Below are positions 34,935-43,169 of a DNA stretch of 43,169 nucleotides, in pieces. The notes under the pieces are model-generated. The model saw only the letters and a program-made list of their open reading frames with translations, had not been told where the DNA came from and did not search any database. Origin of the DNA: Flavobacteriales bacterium. Lineage in GTDB: Bacteria; Bacteroidota; Bacteroidia; Flavobacteriales_D; Crocinitomicaceae. The position numbers were made by a program, and so were the translations under genes. The first letter of the stretch is position 1. Each line of letters opens with the position of its first letter. The stretch spans positions 1-43,169 of the forward strand of contig CANJNE010000011.1 of NCBI GenBank assembly GCA_947475275.1, given 5' to 3'.

Positions 34935-34985
34935 AGCGACTTCGATTATCAAGACAAGTTATGAAAAATTTCTATCAAGTTACAT

Positions 34986-37900
34986 TTACTCCAAAATTCG
35001 CTGCACCTGCTCAAAGGCATCTTTGATGTGTTTCACTTCAGCAAAGACGATACGCAATCTGTCGTTTTGTTCGCTCAGTTTACATCCTACTGCGTTGCGA
35101 TGGATGTGATTCAGTACTTGGGTGAACGTTTCCGTTTCGTAAAAAGGAGATTGCGGACTTGAAATAAAAAATCCAACCATTTTCCCAGACTTGATTACCA
35201 AACGTTCTAGTCCCATTTTTTCAGCAAGCCAACGTAATTTAAAGGACAATATCAATTCCTTAACTTGTTTTGGAAGTGGGCCAAAACGGTCTATTAAACG
35301 ATTAGAGAAAGCTTCCAACTCTTCCTCATTTTTTAAGCTATCCATTTCCTGGTATAAACTTAAACGCTCAGCTACGTTGTTCACATAATCATCTGGAATT
35401 CTCACTTCTAAATCCGTTTCAAGGACACAATCCTTAACGTAGTTCAGTAAAGAGTCGGTATTGCGGTCATCAAAGAGCGATTTGAATTCATTTTCACGCA
35501 ATTCATCTATGGCTTCATTCAGGATTTTCTGATACATTTCAAATCCGATTTCGGATATAAAACCACTTTGCTCTCCTCCTAACATGTTTCCGGCACCTCT
35601 AATATCCAAATCTTTCATTGCGATGTTGAATCCAGCCCCTAAATCTGAAAACTGGACAAGTGCTTCCAAGCGCTTTCTGGAATCAGAAGTCATAATCGAA
35701 AATGGTGGTGCGATGAGGTAACAAAATCCTTTTTTATTGCTTCGGCCAACGCGACCACGCAATTGGTGTAAATCACTCATTCCGAAATTATGTGCATCGT
35801 TAATGATAATGGTATTGGCATTGGAAATGTCTATACCGGACTCGATAATCGTTGTTGCCAACAATACATCGTATTCACCATTGATGAAATCCATCATGAT
35901 TTTTTCCAACTGTTTGCCATCCATTTGACCATGACCAATTCCCACGCGAACACCGGGGCAAAGTCGAGAAATCATCCCGGAAACCTCTTTGATATTGGAA
36001 AGACGATTATGTACAAAGAAAACTTGTCCGCCCCGACTAACCTCATATGCGATAGCATCTCGAATGGTTTCTTCATTAAAGTGAATGACTTCCGTTAATA
36101 CCGGTTGGCGATTTGGAGGAGGTGTATTGATAATACTTAAATCTCGTGCGCCCATCAATGAAAACTGCAAGGTTCTTGGAATTGGGGTAGCAGTTAGCGT
36201 TAAAGTATCAACGGTAGCTCGTAAAGTCTTTAATTTATCTTTCACGGCGACACCGAACTTTTGCTCTTCGTCGATAATCATTAGGCCCAAATCCTTAAAT
36301 TTTACCCTTTCTGCTGCGAGCGCATGGGTTCCGATAAGTATATCAATTTTACCCTCGGCCAATCGTTTTAATGTATCGGTTGTTTCTTTAGCTGATTTAA
36401 AACGATTCAAATAATCTACTGTAACTGGAAATTCTCTCAAACGCTCGGAGAAACTTCGATAATGCTGCAAAGACAAAATAGTTGTAGGAACCAAAACGGC
36501 CACCTGTTTTCCATCTGTTGCTGCTTTGAATGCTGCTCGAATAGCTACTTCTGTTTTTCCAAAACCAACATCACCACAAACCAAGCGATCCATTGGTGTT
36601 GCTGATTCCATATCTTCCTTAACAGCCTGAGTTGCTTTCAATTGGTCCGGGGTATCTTCATACATAAAAGATGCCTCCAACTCATTTTGCAAATAGGTGT
36701 CTTGTTGAAAAGCAAAACCAGGTTGACTCTTACGTTTTGCGTATAATTGAATGAGATCAAAAGCGATCTCCTTGATTTTACTTTTTGTCTTGTTTTTAAG
36801 AGTCACCCATGCTTGGGTTCCCAGTTTATTCATTTTAGGAACAGTACCTTCCTTTCCTGTGAATTTTGAAATGCGGTGCAAGGAGTGAATTCCAACATAC
36901 AACACATCCCCGTCTTTATAAATCAAACGAATAGCCTCTTGGGGTTTCCCATTCACGTCAATGGTTTCCAAGCCAGAAAATTGTCCTACGCCGTGGTCAA
37001 TATGCGTAACATAATCCCCTTTTTGAAGATTATAAATTTCTTTAAGCGTTAATGCTTGCTTGGCTTGTCTAAAACCTTCCTTCAACCGGAATCGATGGTA
37101 GCGCTCAAATAACTGATGATCTGTGTAACATACGAGTTTCAAAGATGGCGCAATAAAGCCTTCATGAAGCGCCAGATGCATAGGGGTAAATGCAACATCA
37201 CCACCTATATCTTCAAAAATTTGGTAAAGCCTATCTATTTGTTTGGGCTGATTTGAAAAAATTAAATTGGAATAGTTTTGCTTTGTTCTCTCCTTTAAAT
37301 CACTCCGCAACATTTCAAAATTTTTATTGAAACTTGGTTGAGGTAAAAAATCGAATGTAAACTGATGTTCGGTTTTAAAATGATACTCTGGCCCCCATTC
37401 TATCAATGATCTCGATATTAATGCTTTACTTATTTCAGTTGGATGAACATACAATGCTGAAGGAAGGGTATGTTTTACAGTATCAGAAAGTTTATTATAA
37501 GCTTCAACAGATTTATCATATTCCTTCTGAATTGTTGAAGTAAGTTGTTCATATGAGGATAACCAAACCGTACATTCATTCCCAAGAAACTCAAAAAAAC
37601 TGCCATTTGCCTCTAAATTTAAAGCACCTTGTACATTCGGTATTACGTTAAAAAAACGATGGGTTGCAATGGATAATTGACTTCCTGCATCAAATGTTCT
37701 AATCGAATCCACCTCATCACCAAAAAATTCTATTCGGAAAGGATTGTCGTTAGAATAGGAATAAACATCAACAATACCACCTCGGATAGAAAATTGTCCT
37801 GGTTCATAAACGAAATCAACTCGGTCAAAATGGTATTCCAGTAACAATTCATTTATAAAATCAATGGAATAAGATTTTCCTACCTCAATCCGCAAAGTGT

Positions 37901-38321
37901 TGTCTGCAAGTTTTTTTTGTGTAGGAACTTTTTCAAATAATGCCTTCGGATAGGTCACCACCCAAACATTTTTTCCATTGTTGATGCGATCCAGTACTTC
38001 TGCTCTGGCGACCACATTTGCATTGTCCGTTTCCTCCAATTGATAGGGGGCGCGATAAGATGCAGGATAAAACAGCACCCTATTGTCATCCGGATATAGG
38101 CCTTCCAAATCATTCAAAAAATAAGCCGCCTCTTCCTTATCACTTAAAATAAATAGATGATGTCCAGGAACTTGCTCTGCCAAAGATGCAGCAGAAATGC
38201 TTCTGGAAGATCCCACCAATCCCTTCCAATGTATATTTCTTGGTGTTTTGCTTAGAACCGCTGCAGTTTGATCAATAGCGGCTAGCGCTCCCCACTTTTT
38301 TAAGAATTCTGAAGTTTTCAT
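34986..38321 (-). CDS. mfd: Transcription-repair coupling factor
   Basis: Mfd removes stalled RNA polymerase and recruits UvrA for repair. The start is the ATG at 38321, giving 1111 residues and MKTSEFLKKWG; a start at 38366 would lie upstream of the TACCTTTG element at 38331. The N-terminal UvrB-homology region has PASYRAPYQ and GGIVDVY. The RNA polymerase-interacting CarD-like domain has GDYVTHIDHGVGQFSG. The translocase has Walker A GDVGFGKTEVA, DEEQKFGV, TATPIPRTL, and TTIIESGIDI with LRGRVGRS. The C-terminal UvrA-binding (TRCF) domain follows. Confidence 0.97.
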   Translation of the reverse strand: MKTSEFLKKWGALAAIDQTAAVLSKTPRNIHWKGLVGSSRSISAASLAEQVPGHHLFILSDKEEAAYFLNDLEGLYPDDNRVLFYPASYRAPYQLEETDNANVVARAEVLDRINNGKNVWVVTYPKALFEKVPTQKKLADNTLRIEVGKSYSIDFINELLLEYHFDRVDFVYEPGQFSIRGGIVDVYSYSNDNPFRIEFFGDEVDSIRTFDAGSQLSIATHRFFNVIPNVQGALNLEANGSFFEFLGNECTVWLSSYEQLTSTIQKEYDKSVEAYNKLSDTVKHTLPSALYVHPTEISKALISRSLIEWGPEYHFKTEHQFTFDFLPQPSFNKNFEMLRSDLKERTKQNYSNLIFSNQPKQIDRLYQIFEDIGGDVAFTPMHLALHEGFIAPSLKLVCYTDHQLFERYHRFRLKEGFRQAKQALTLKEIYNLQKGDYVTHIDHGVGQFSGLETIDVNGKPQEAIRLIYKDGDVLYVGIHSLHRISKFTGKEGTVPKMNKLGTQAWVTLKNKTKSKIKEIAFDLIQLYAKRKSQPGFAFQQDTYLQNELEASFMYEDTPDQLKATQAVKEDMESATPMDRLVCGDVGFGKTEVAIRAAFKAATDGKQVAVLVPTTILSLQHYRSFSERLREFPVTVDYLNRFKSAKETTDTLKRLAEGKIDILIGTHALAAERVKFKDLGLMIIDEEQKFGVAVKDKLKTLRATVDTLTLTATPIPRTLQFSLMGARDLSIINTPPPNRQPVLTEVIHFNEETIRDAIAYEVSRGGQVFFVHNRLSNIKEVSGMISRLCPGVRVGIGHGQMDGKQLEKIMMDFINGEYDVLLATTIIESGIDISNANTIIINDAHNFGMSDLHQLRGRVGRSNKKGFCYLIAPPFSIMTSDSRKRLEALVQFSDLGAGFNIAMKDLDIRGAGNMLGGEQSGFISEIGFEMYQKILNEAIDELRENEFKSLFDDRNTDSLLNYVKDCVLETDLEVRIPDDYVNNVAERLSLYQEMDSLKNEEELEAFSNRLIDRFGPLPKQVKELILSFKLRWLAEKMGLERLVIKSGKMVGFFISSPQSPFYETETFTQVLNHIHRNAVGCKLSEQNDRLRIVFAEVKHIKDAFEQVQRILE

Positions 38322-38330
38322 GAATACCTG

Positions 38331-38338
38331 CAAAGGTA
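38331..38338 (-). promoter_or_regulatory. Bacteroidota -7 element (TACCTTTG) for mfd
   Basis: A perfect TAnnTTTG on the minus strand ends nine bases before the mfd ATG at 38321. The leader would be about five bases. Confidence 0.45.
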
Positions 38339-38487
38339 CGATAAAGAATAGTGAAGACCGAAACATTAAGTATCGAAAAGCACTTGTTATTTAACATTTA
38401 TCATTTAAAACTGCCCCAATCCAAGTAGAACTACGTAATCTCTTTGCGTGCAATAACTGATTTTGCATGTGCTGCACATCGATTTTC

Positions 38488-38518
38488 TTTTGTGCCGGGG
38501 AAAATGCGCACAACTTTG
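38488..38518 (+). promoter_or_regulatory. Probable promoter of the SprB-repeat gene
   Basis: TTTTG at 38488-38492 and CAACTTTG at 38511-38518 (one mismatch to TAnnTTTG) are separated by 18 bases, which fits the Bacteroidota sigma-A spacing. It would give a leader of about 43 bases with the A-rich stretch typical of well-translated genes in this phylum before the ATG at 38568. Confidence 0.45.
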
Positions 38519-38567
38519 TCTCAACCAAATAAATGAAACAATTAAAAAACCTTTAAAATTTAAGATT

Positions 38568-39191
38568 ATGAAAACGAATAACTTTTTCCGCTCTTTAACA
38601 CTCATCGCAGTTACTACCTTAACTTCAGTTGCAGCGATGGCACAGCAGCTTTCACTTCAAGTGGATTACACCAACCCATCTTGTTTTGGTTTAAACAACG
38701 GTGAGGTAGTAATCGATATCTCAGGGGGAGCTGAACCATATTTTGTGAATGGCCTTCAGATTGTAGGCACTCAATTTATCGCTGGTTATCTTGCTGAAGG
38801 AAACTTTACTTTCAGTGTAGTAGACGATGCTAACAACTCAACTTCCGCTGATGTAACATTGGTCGCTCCACAAGCATTGAACGTGCAAGGAGTTGTGAAC
38901 AATGTTACAGCATTCGGAGGAAATGATGGTACTGTAGATGTTACTTTAGCTAACGTTCCTCTTACTTTGTCTTGGACTACATTTGATGGTGCTGGGCTCG
39001 TTGCTGGTCAAGTTGACCAAACTGGTTTGACTGCTGGAATTTACAACCTTACACTTACTGAAAGCAATGGTTGTCAGTCTTTCAGAAGGTTCATCGTAAC
39101 TGAACCGGTTAATCCAGCTAACTTCTTCAATCCAAACCTAAACCCGAATACACAAGGTTCAGGAGGCGGAAGCTCAACTTCAGGAATTTAA
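38568..39191 (+). CDS. Small exported protein with two SprB-like repeats
   Basis: The start is the ATG at 38568, giving 207 residues with a clean signal peptide MKTNNFFRSLTLIAV...AAMAQQ. An upstream in-frame ATG at 38463 lies before the promoter and would bury the signal peptide. Two SprB-like repeats are visible: the first has NPSCFGLNNGEVVIDISGGAEPYF and an AEGNFTFSVVDDANN strand; the second has NVTAFGGNDGTVDV and AGIYNLTLTESNGC. The tail is Asn/Pro- then Gly/Ser-rich (NPNLNPNTQGSGGGSSTS). No T9SS sorting domain is visible, so how it would reach the surface is unclear. It has its own promoter and a strong terminator, so it is a single-gene unit. Confidence 0.85.
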   Translation: MKTNNFFRSLTLIAVTTLTSVAAMAQQLSLQVDYTNPSCFGLNNGEVVIDISGGAEPYFVNGLQIVGTQFIAGYLAEGNFTFSVVDDANNSTSADVTLVAPQALNVQGVVNNVTAFGGNDGTVDVTLANVPLTLSWTTFDGAGLVAGQVDQTGLTAGIYNLTLTESNGCQSFRRFIVTEPVNPANFFNPNLNPNTQGSGGGSSTSGI

Positions 39192-39228
39192 ATTTTCATA
39201 TATCGCTTAACAGTTTAGTTTTAGGTTA

Positions 39229-39257
39229 GGGGCTTTCGGAAGAAAGTCCCTTTTTTT
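39229..39257 (+). terminator. Rho-independent terminator
   Basis: A 9-bp stem (GGGGCTTTC with GAAAGTCCC, one G-T wobble) closes a GGAA tetraloop and is followed by seven T. It lies 37 bases after the stop of the SprB-repeat gene. Confidence 0.9.
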
Positions 39258-39359
39258 ATTTAATGGTTGACCAACAAATCAAATAGATAAGTGAGAAGAT
39301 AAAAATTAATTGTTTTTTGAATAGCCCTAATAGTGTAATTACAAGGTCAATTTTTACTC

Positions 39360-39367
39360 TATCTTTG
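39360..39367 (+). promoter_or_regulatory. Bacteroidota -7 element (TATCTTTG) for fbp
   Basis: A perfect TAnnTTTG lies 19 bases before the fbp ATG. No good upstream TTG was seen at the usual spacing. Confidence 0.45.
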
Positions 39368-39386
39368 TTATTAAATACAATTACTT

Positions 39387-40388
39387 ATGTCCAAAATCAC
39401 CACACTCAATGAATTTATTCTGGAAAGGCAAGCTGATTTCCCATTTGCCACAGGTGAGCTTTCTAGAATTCTCAATGATATTGCATTTGCCTCAAAAATT
39501 GTAAGTCGCGATGTGAGACAAGCTGGATTGGTTGATCATATCCTTGGCGCACAAGGAGGTCAAAATGTTCAAGGTGAAGAACAACAGAAACTCGATGTTG
39601 TAGCTGATTTGGCATTTATCAAAGCCTTCGAAAATGGTGGTGAGGTATGTGGAATTGCCTCAGAGGAAAATGATGAATATGTTGCATTCACAAGCGAAAC
39701 CGCCAAAAATGGACACTACGTCGTGTTATTTGATCCGCTTGATGGTTCATCAAACATAGATGTTAATGTTTCAATCGGAACAATATTTTCAATTTATAGG
39801 AGAACCTCTCCCGTTGGTGGCTTAGCAAACGAAAAAGATATGCTTCAATCTGGCGACGCTCAAGTTGCGGCAGGATACGTATTGTATGGTTCATCTACAA
39901 TGCTGGTTTATACAACAGGTAAGGGTGTCAATGGATTTACATTAGACCCTTCAATAGGTGAGTTTTGTTTATCTCATCCCGATATGAAAATGCCTGAAAC
40001 TGGACGATTATATGCCATGAATGAAGGCAATCTAAATATTGTTGAGCCAGGTTTAGTGGACTACATTGAATATTGCAGGAGCAACGAAAATGATAAAGGA
40101 GGACCTTATTCTGGTAGATATATTGGGTCATTGGTTGCTGATTTTCATCGCAATTTAATTAAAGGAGGCATATATATTTATCCGGAAACAACAACAGCAC
40201 CAGAGGGAAGATTACGTTTACTTTACGAATGTAATCCATTAGCATTTATTGCTGAGCAAGCGGGCGGTTTAGCAACTTCAGGAAGGAAACGCATTTTAGA
40301 TATCGAACCAAAGCGACTTCATCAACGCGTTCCTTTTTATATAGGATCAAAACAGATGGTTGAAAAGGCCATGAGCTTTTTAAAATAA
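39387..40388 (+). CDS. fbp: Class 1 fructose-1,6-bisphosphatase
   Basis: Fbp hydrolyses fructose 1,6-bisphosphate to fructose 6-phosphate in gluconeogenesis. The 333-residue length is standard for class 1. The metal-binding motif DPLDGSS lies at residues 116-122, with the upstream acidic EEN near residue 94. Other signatures are [38 protein letters not shown], and [20 protein letters not shown]. It follows a strong terminator and has its own -7 element, so it starts a new transcript, which may include the two downstream genes. Confidence 0.97.
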   Translation: MSKITTLNEFILERQADFPFATGELSRILNDIAFASKIVSRDVRQAGLVDHILGAQGGQNVQGEEQQKLDVVADLAFIKAFENGGEVCGIASEENDEYVAFTSETAKNGHYVVLFDPLDGSSNIDVNVSIGTIFSIYRRTSPVGGLANEKDMLQSGDAQVAAGYVLYGSSTMLVYTTGKGVNGFTLDPSIGEFCLSHPDMKMPETGRLYAMNEGNLNIVEPGLVDYIEYCRSNENDKGGPYSGRYIGSLVADFHRNLIKGGIYIYPETTTAPEGRLRLLYECNPLAFIAEQAGGLATSGRKRILDIEPKRLHQRVPFYIGSKQMVEKAMSFLK

Positions 40389-40436
40389 CAAAATTCAAGG
40401 TTCTGAAATTGCTCTTTAAATTTAATAAAAGAATTC

Positions 40437-41567
40437 ATGAGAAGTAAACTTCCAAATGTAGGAACAACCATTTTTACTACGATGTCAAAAATGGCACTTG
40501 ATCATGGTGCAATCAACCTATCTCAAGGGTTTCCAAATTTTCCTGTAGATCCCAAGCTTATATCCATATTAGAAAAAAAAACACTGGAAAACGTTCACCA
40601 ATATGCACCAATGCCAGGAAACCCAGAATTATTGGAAAATATTGGCCAGCTTATTTATAAAACATACAATCGCAATAACAATCCTTCGTCAGAAATTTTA
40701 ATATGTGCAGGGGCAACAGAAGCAATATTCGCTTCCATCCAAGCATTTGTTTCAAGTGGAGAGGAAGTCATAATGTTTGATCCAAGTTATGATTGTTATG
40801 AACCTCCAATTATACTTTCTGGTGCCAAGCCAATTAGAATTCCAATGACGGATACTTTGAAACCTGATTGGAATATTTTAAAAGATAGGATTTCTCCCAA
40901 AACGAGGATGATAATTATTAACAACCCTCATAATCCTTCAGGACGCATTTTAGAAGAAGAGGATTTCTCCATTTTAGAAGATGTTCTTAAGGAAAGGCCA
41001 GACATAATTTTACTTTCAGATGAAGTATATGAATTTATAACATTTGAGAAAAAACATATATCCATTAATTCTAGGAAAAATTTAGTAAATCAAAGTGTAA
41101 TTGTGTCTTCTTTCGGAAAAACATTTCACATTACAGGTTGGAAAATCGGATATTTAATCGCCCCGGATTCTTTGCTTAAGGAAATTAAAAAGGTACATCA
41201 GTTTTTGGTTTTCTCTGTAAATAGTTTGGCACAAGCTGTAATAGCAGAATATTTGAAACATATTGATGTAGCTGATTTAGGTCCATTTTACATGAAAAAA
41301 AGAGACCATTTTAGAAAGCTCATGCAAGAAAGTAAATTTGAACTGCTACCAAGTGAAGGCACCTATTTTCAATTAGCTAAATACAATGAGATTTCGAATG
41401 CGTCAGATGTTGTTTTTTGCGAAAGTTTGGTAAAAGAATTTGGCGTTGCCGCGATACCACTCTCTGTATTTAATAAAGACAGTAAAGATTTAAAACTCAT
41501 ACGTTTTTGCTTTGCAAAAGATAATACAACGCTCGAACTAGCCGCAGAAAAATTATGCAAGATTTAA
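40437..41567 (+). CDS. Methionine aminotransferase (YbdL-like, PLP class I)
   Basis: The 376-residue enzyme is a fold-type I aminotransferase of the kynurenine/methionine aminotransferase group. It has AINLSQGFPNFP, HQYAPMPGNPELLE, NNPHNPSGR, Asp195 in SDEVYE, and the PLP lysine Lys228 in SSFGKTFHITGWK. HQYAPMPG is a hallmark of this group. It overlaps by 13 bases the omega-amidase gene, the usual partner: the aminotransferase makes 2-oxo acids from methionine or glutamine, and the amidase removes 2-oxoglutaramate. Together they recycle methionine from 4-methylthio-2-oxobutanoate, using glutamine as amino donor. Confidence 0.93.
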   Translation: MRSKLPNVGTTIFTTMSKMALDHGAINLSQGFPNFPVDPKLISILEKKTLENVHQYAPMPGNPELLENIGQLIYKTYNRNNNPSSEILICAGATEAIFASIQAFVSSGEEVIMFDPSYDCYEPPIILSGAKPIRIPMTDTLKPDWNILKDRISPKTRMIIINNPHNPSGRILEEEDFSILEDVLKERPDIILLSDEVYEFITFEKKHISINSRKNLVNQSVIVSSFGKTFHITGWKIGYLIAPDSLLKEIKKVHQFLVFSVNSLAQAVIAEYLKHIDVADLGPFYMKKRDHFRKLMQESKFELLPSEGTYFQLAKYNEISNASDVVFCESLVKEFGVAAIPLSVFNKDSKDLKLIRFCFAKDNTTLELAAEKLCKI

Positions 41568-42340
41568 AAGTTGCAATCGTTCAAGCCAATCAAGCTTGGG
41601 AGAATAAAAATGTTAATTTGAAATGTTTTGAAGAATTACTTGAACCTGTGACTAAGAATCAGGTTGATTTAATTGTTTTACCCGAAATGTTTCATACAGG
41701 TTTCAGCATGTCTTCGAAAACCCTTGCCGAAGAAATGAATAACTCATTTGGATTAAATTGGTTAACATCTTTGGCGCAAAGTAAAAATGCTGCAGTTTAT
41801 ACCTCTTTGATTATAAAGGAGGGCTATTCATTCTATAATAGAGGAGTTTTTGTTTATCCGGATGGGAAAATCTCGACCTACGATAAAAGAAAACTTTTCA
41901 CCTTAGCTGAAGAAGATAAACATTATTCATCTGGTAATAAACTTGTCATTGTTGATTTCAAAGGTTGGAAGATCCAACTGCAAATATGTTATGATTTGAG
42001 ATTTCCAGAAATAAGCAGAAATTATATTAATGACTCTGGAGAACCTGCATTCGATTTGTTATTATACGTTGCCAATTGGCCTGAAAAAAGGTCAAAACAT
42101 TGGAAAAATCTATTGATTGCACGAGCTATTGAGAACCAATGTTATGTCGTTGGTGCAAATCGGGTAGGTACAGATGGAAATGGTCTAAATTATTCGGGAG
42201 ACTCATGCTGTATTGATCCTCTTGGAGAAATTTATTCCTGCGAGCCCAGCACAGAACAGCTGTTTTACGTTACCATTTCATGGGATAACTTAATTCAAGT
42301 TAGGCAATCTCTGCCATTTTTAAAGGATATTTCTTGTTAA
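41555..42340 (+). CDS. Nitrilase-family omega-amidase (YafV-like)
   Basis: The 261-residue protein has the nitrilase-superfamily catalytic triad: Glu44 in VLPEMFHTGFSM, Lys111 in YDKRKLF and Cys145 in LQICYDLRFPE. The family usually has YDKxHLF; here the His is replaced by Lys113. VANWPEKRSKHWKNLLIARAIENQCYVVG is also typical of the omega-amidase branch, shown here only as a partial reading. It hydrolyses 2-oxoglutaramate and 2-oxosuccinamate produced by aminotransferases. The 13-base overlap with the aminotransferase supports translational coupling and a shared salvage role. Confidence 0.92.
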   Translation: MQDLKVAIVQANQAWENKNVNLKCFEELLEPVTKNQVDLIVLPEMFHTGFSMSSKTLAEEMNNSFGLNWLTSLAQSKNAAVYTSLIIKEGYSFYNRGVFVYPDGKISTYDKRKLFTLAEEDKHYSSGNKLVIVDFKGWKIQLQICYDLRFPEISRNYINDSGEPAFDLLLYVANWPEKRSKHWKNLLIARAIENQCYVVGANRVGTDGNGLNYSGDSCCIDPLGEIYSCEPSTEQLFYVTISWDNLIQVRQSLPFLKDISC

Positions 42341-42377
42341 ATAAGTCATTGAAGTGTAATTAAAGCAAGTTTTGAAA

Positions 42378-42385
42378 TATATTTG
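42378..42385 (+). promoter_or_regulatory. Bacteroidota -7 element (TATATTTG)
   Basis: A perfect TAnnTTTG lies 23 bases before the ATG of the right-edge secreted protein. A TTG at 42349-42351 is 26 bases upstream, a little far for the -33 element. Confidence 0.4.
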
Positions 42386-42408
42386 TTAATCTAAAAATAA
42401 CCAAGACG

Positions 42409-43169
42409 ATGAAAAAAGTATACTTAAGTTTATTTTTTGCGGGGTTAGGAGTGGCATATACTTCGGCTCAAATTACGCAAAAAGCACTGCCTTCCGCCGA
42501 GATGAGCAGAACACTTCCTAAGCCAGCTACTGAATTACCAACTCAAAAAGCATTGGGAACAACATTCTGGCAGAATAGTTTTGATAGCCCTGCAGATTGG
42601 TCAATTGACAACAGTGGTCAAGCTGGGGGTCAATTCGGTTGGACGATTGATGCAACTTCTGATGGTTGGTATGCAAACGGTATCAATTCAACTTCTGGAG
42701 GAAATTATGCTGAGGTTTCTAATGGTGATCCAACCTTAACAACTCCTTCTCAAGCGTTGGGTGTAACATACACAATGACTACCGCTCAGCCGATAGATTT
42801 AACAACGAGTGGAACCAACATTACCTTGTCTTTTCAACAGTTTGGAGCTCGATTTAATGACTTACAAGAAATTCAAGTTTCTACAAATGGAACAACTTTC
42901 TTTGCAGTAGGTGATAATATGGATAAACCTGTATTGTCAGCAGCAGGTGGTGCAGCATATTCCAATCCAGATTTGAAAACAATAAATCTTGGAGGTATTC
43001 TTGCTGGTGCAACACAAATTTGGATACGATTTAGCTGGACGACAGCATATCCTTCTCAAGGTACAAATGCTAACGTATGGATTACTTATGGTTGGTATAT
43101 TGATGATGTAAAATTAACTACCAATGCTGATTATGATCTTGAATTACAATCAAATTACTGGGGTACAGC
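42409..43169 (+). CDS. Secreted protein with jelly-roll-like domain, partial (C-terminus outside window)
   Basis: The frame is open from the ATG at 42409 to the right edge, giving 253 residues. A signal peptide is seen (KKVYLSLFFAGLG, cleaved near YTSAQ). The mature part starts with a short Pro/Leu/Thr stretch, then a beta-rich domain from about residue 50: FWQNSFDSPADWSIDN, FGWTIDATSDGWY, VTYTMTTAQPIDL, and YGWYIDDVKL at its end. This is the layout of MAM or choice-of-anchor-J type domains common in T9SS cargo proteins. A C-terminal sorting domain would be expected beyond the edge but is not visible here. Confidence 0.85.
   Translation, partial: MKKVYLSLFFAGLGVAYTSAQITQKALPSAEMSRTLPKPATELPTQKALGTTFWQNSFDSPADWSIDNSGQAGGQFGWTIDATSDGWYANGINSTSGGNYAEVSNGDPTLTTPSQALGVTYTMTTAQPIDLTTSGTNITLSFQQFGARFNDLQEIQVSTNGTTFFAVGDNMDKPVLSAAGGAAYSNPDLKTINLGGILAGATQIWIRFSWTTAYPSQGTNANVWITYGWYIDDVKLTTNADYDLELQSNYWGT

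Noticed and set aside
38463-38567. Longer N-terminus of the SprB-repeat protein
   Set aside because: It would cover the likely promoter and place a normal signal peptide 35 residues into the protein.
38568-39191. The Gly/Ser-rich tail of the SprB-repeat protein as the substrate of the GrrM-like maturase
   Set aside because: The tail contains FFNPN and Gly-rich sequence, which is suggestive, but the gene is 9 kb away, has its own promoter and lacks the repeated Gly-aromatic pattern of known GrrM precursors.

Overview
The window reads as chromosomal DNA of a low-GC member of the Bacteroidota, most likely order Flavobacteriales. The evidence is type IX secretion (T9SS) signatures: type A and type B sorting domains, a PorP/SprF protein, and a SprB-repeat protein. 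Many gene starts are also preceded by the Bacteroidota-type promoter element TAnnTTTG, and the order purH-mreB-mreC-mreD-PBP2-rodA is typical of the phylum. A family such as Crocinitomicaceae is possible, but I cannot prove it from the sequence. I saw no rRNA, tRNA, CRISPR array or insertion sequence, and no gene-free stretch over 300 bases.

Region 1 (1-6.7 kb) encodes the cell surface. A very large outer-membrane protein, cut by the left edge, has an N-terminal beta-barrel, an Asn-rich linker and at least seven Ig-like repeats. Divergent from it lie a T9SS type B substrate overlapping a PorP/SprF gene, then a coiled-coil OmpA lipoprotein. Region 2 (6.1-12 kb) is housekeeping: DUF4286, rsmA, a 60-residue membrane protein, ispD and metF on the minus strand, then yicC, gmk and nadD overlapping or abutting on the plus strand.

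Region 3 (12-26.3 kb, minus strand) is the cell-wall elongation block: purH, mreB, mreC, mreD, PBP2, rodA and PBP1A. It continues into CoA-transferase subunit A, a membrane acyltransferase, CoA-transferase subunit B and a large membrane protein resembling GT-C glycosyltransferases. The acyltransferase sits between the two CoA-transferase subunits.

Region 4 (26.4-29.7 kb) is the most unusual part. After an orphan OmpR-type response regulator come three minus-strand genes: an unrecognised 279-residue protein with an HxD...H pattern, a radical SAM/SPASM peptide maturase resembling the cyclophane-forming GrrM/OscB family, and a 2OG-Fe(II) oxygenase. The last two overlap by 8 bases. No precursor peptide is visible, so this may be an undescribed peptide- or protein-modifying system.

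Region 5 (29.7-43.2 kb) holds a hydrolase and two glycosyltransferases with 11-base overlaps, a T9SS type A protein and mfd. On the plus strand follow a small SprB-repeat protein with a clear terminator, class 1 fructose-bisphosphatase, the methionine aminotransferase/omega-amidase salvage pair, and a secreted protein cut by the right edge.
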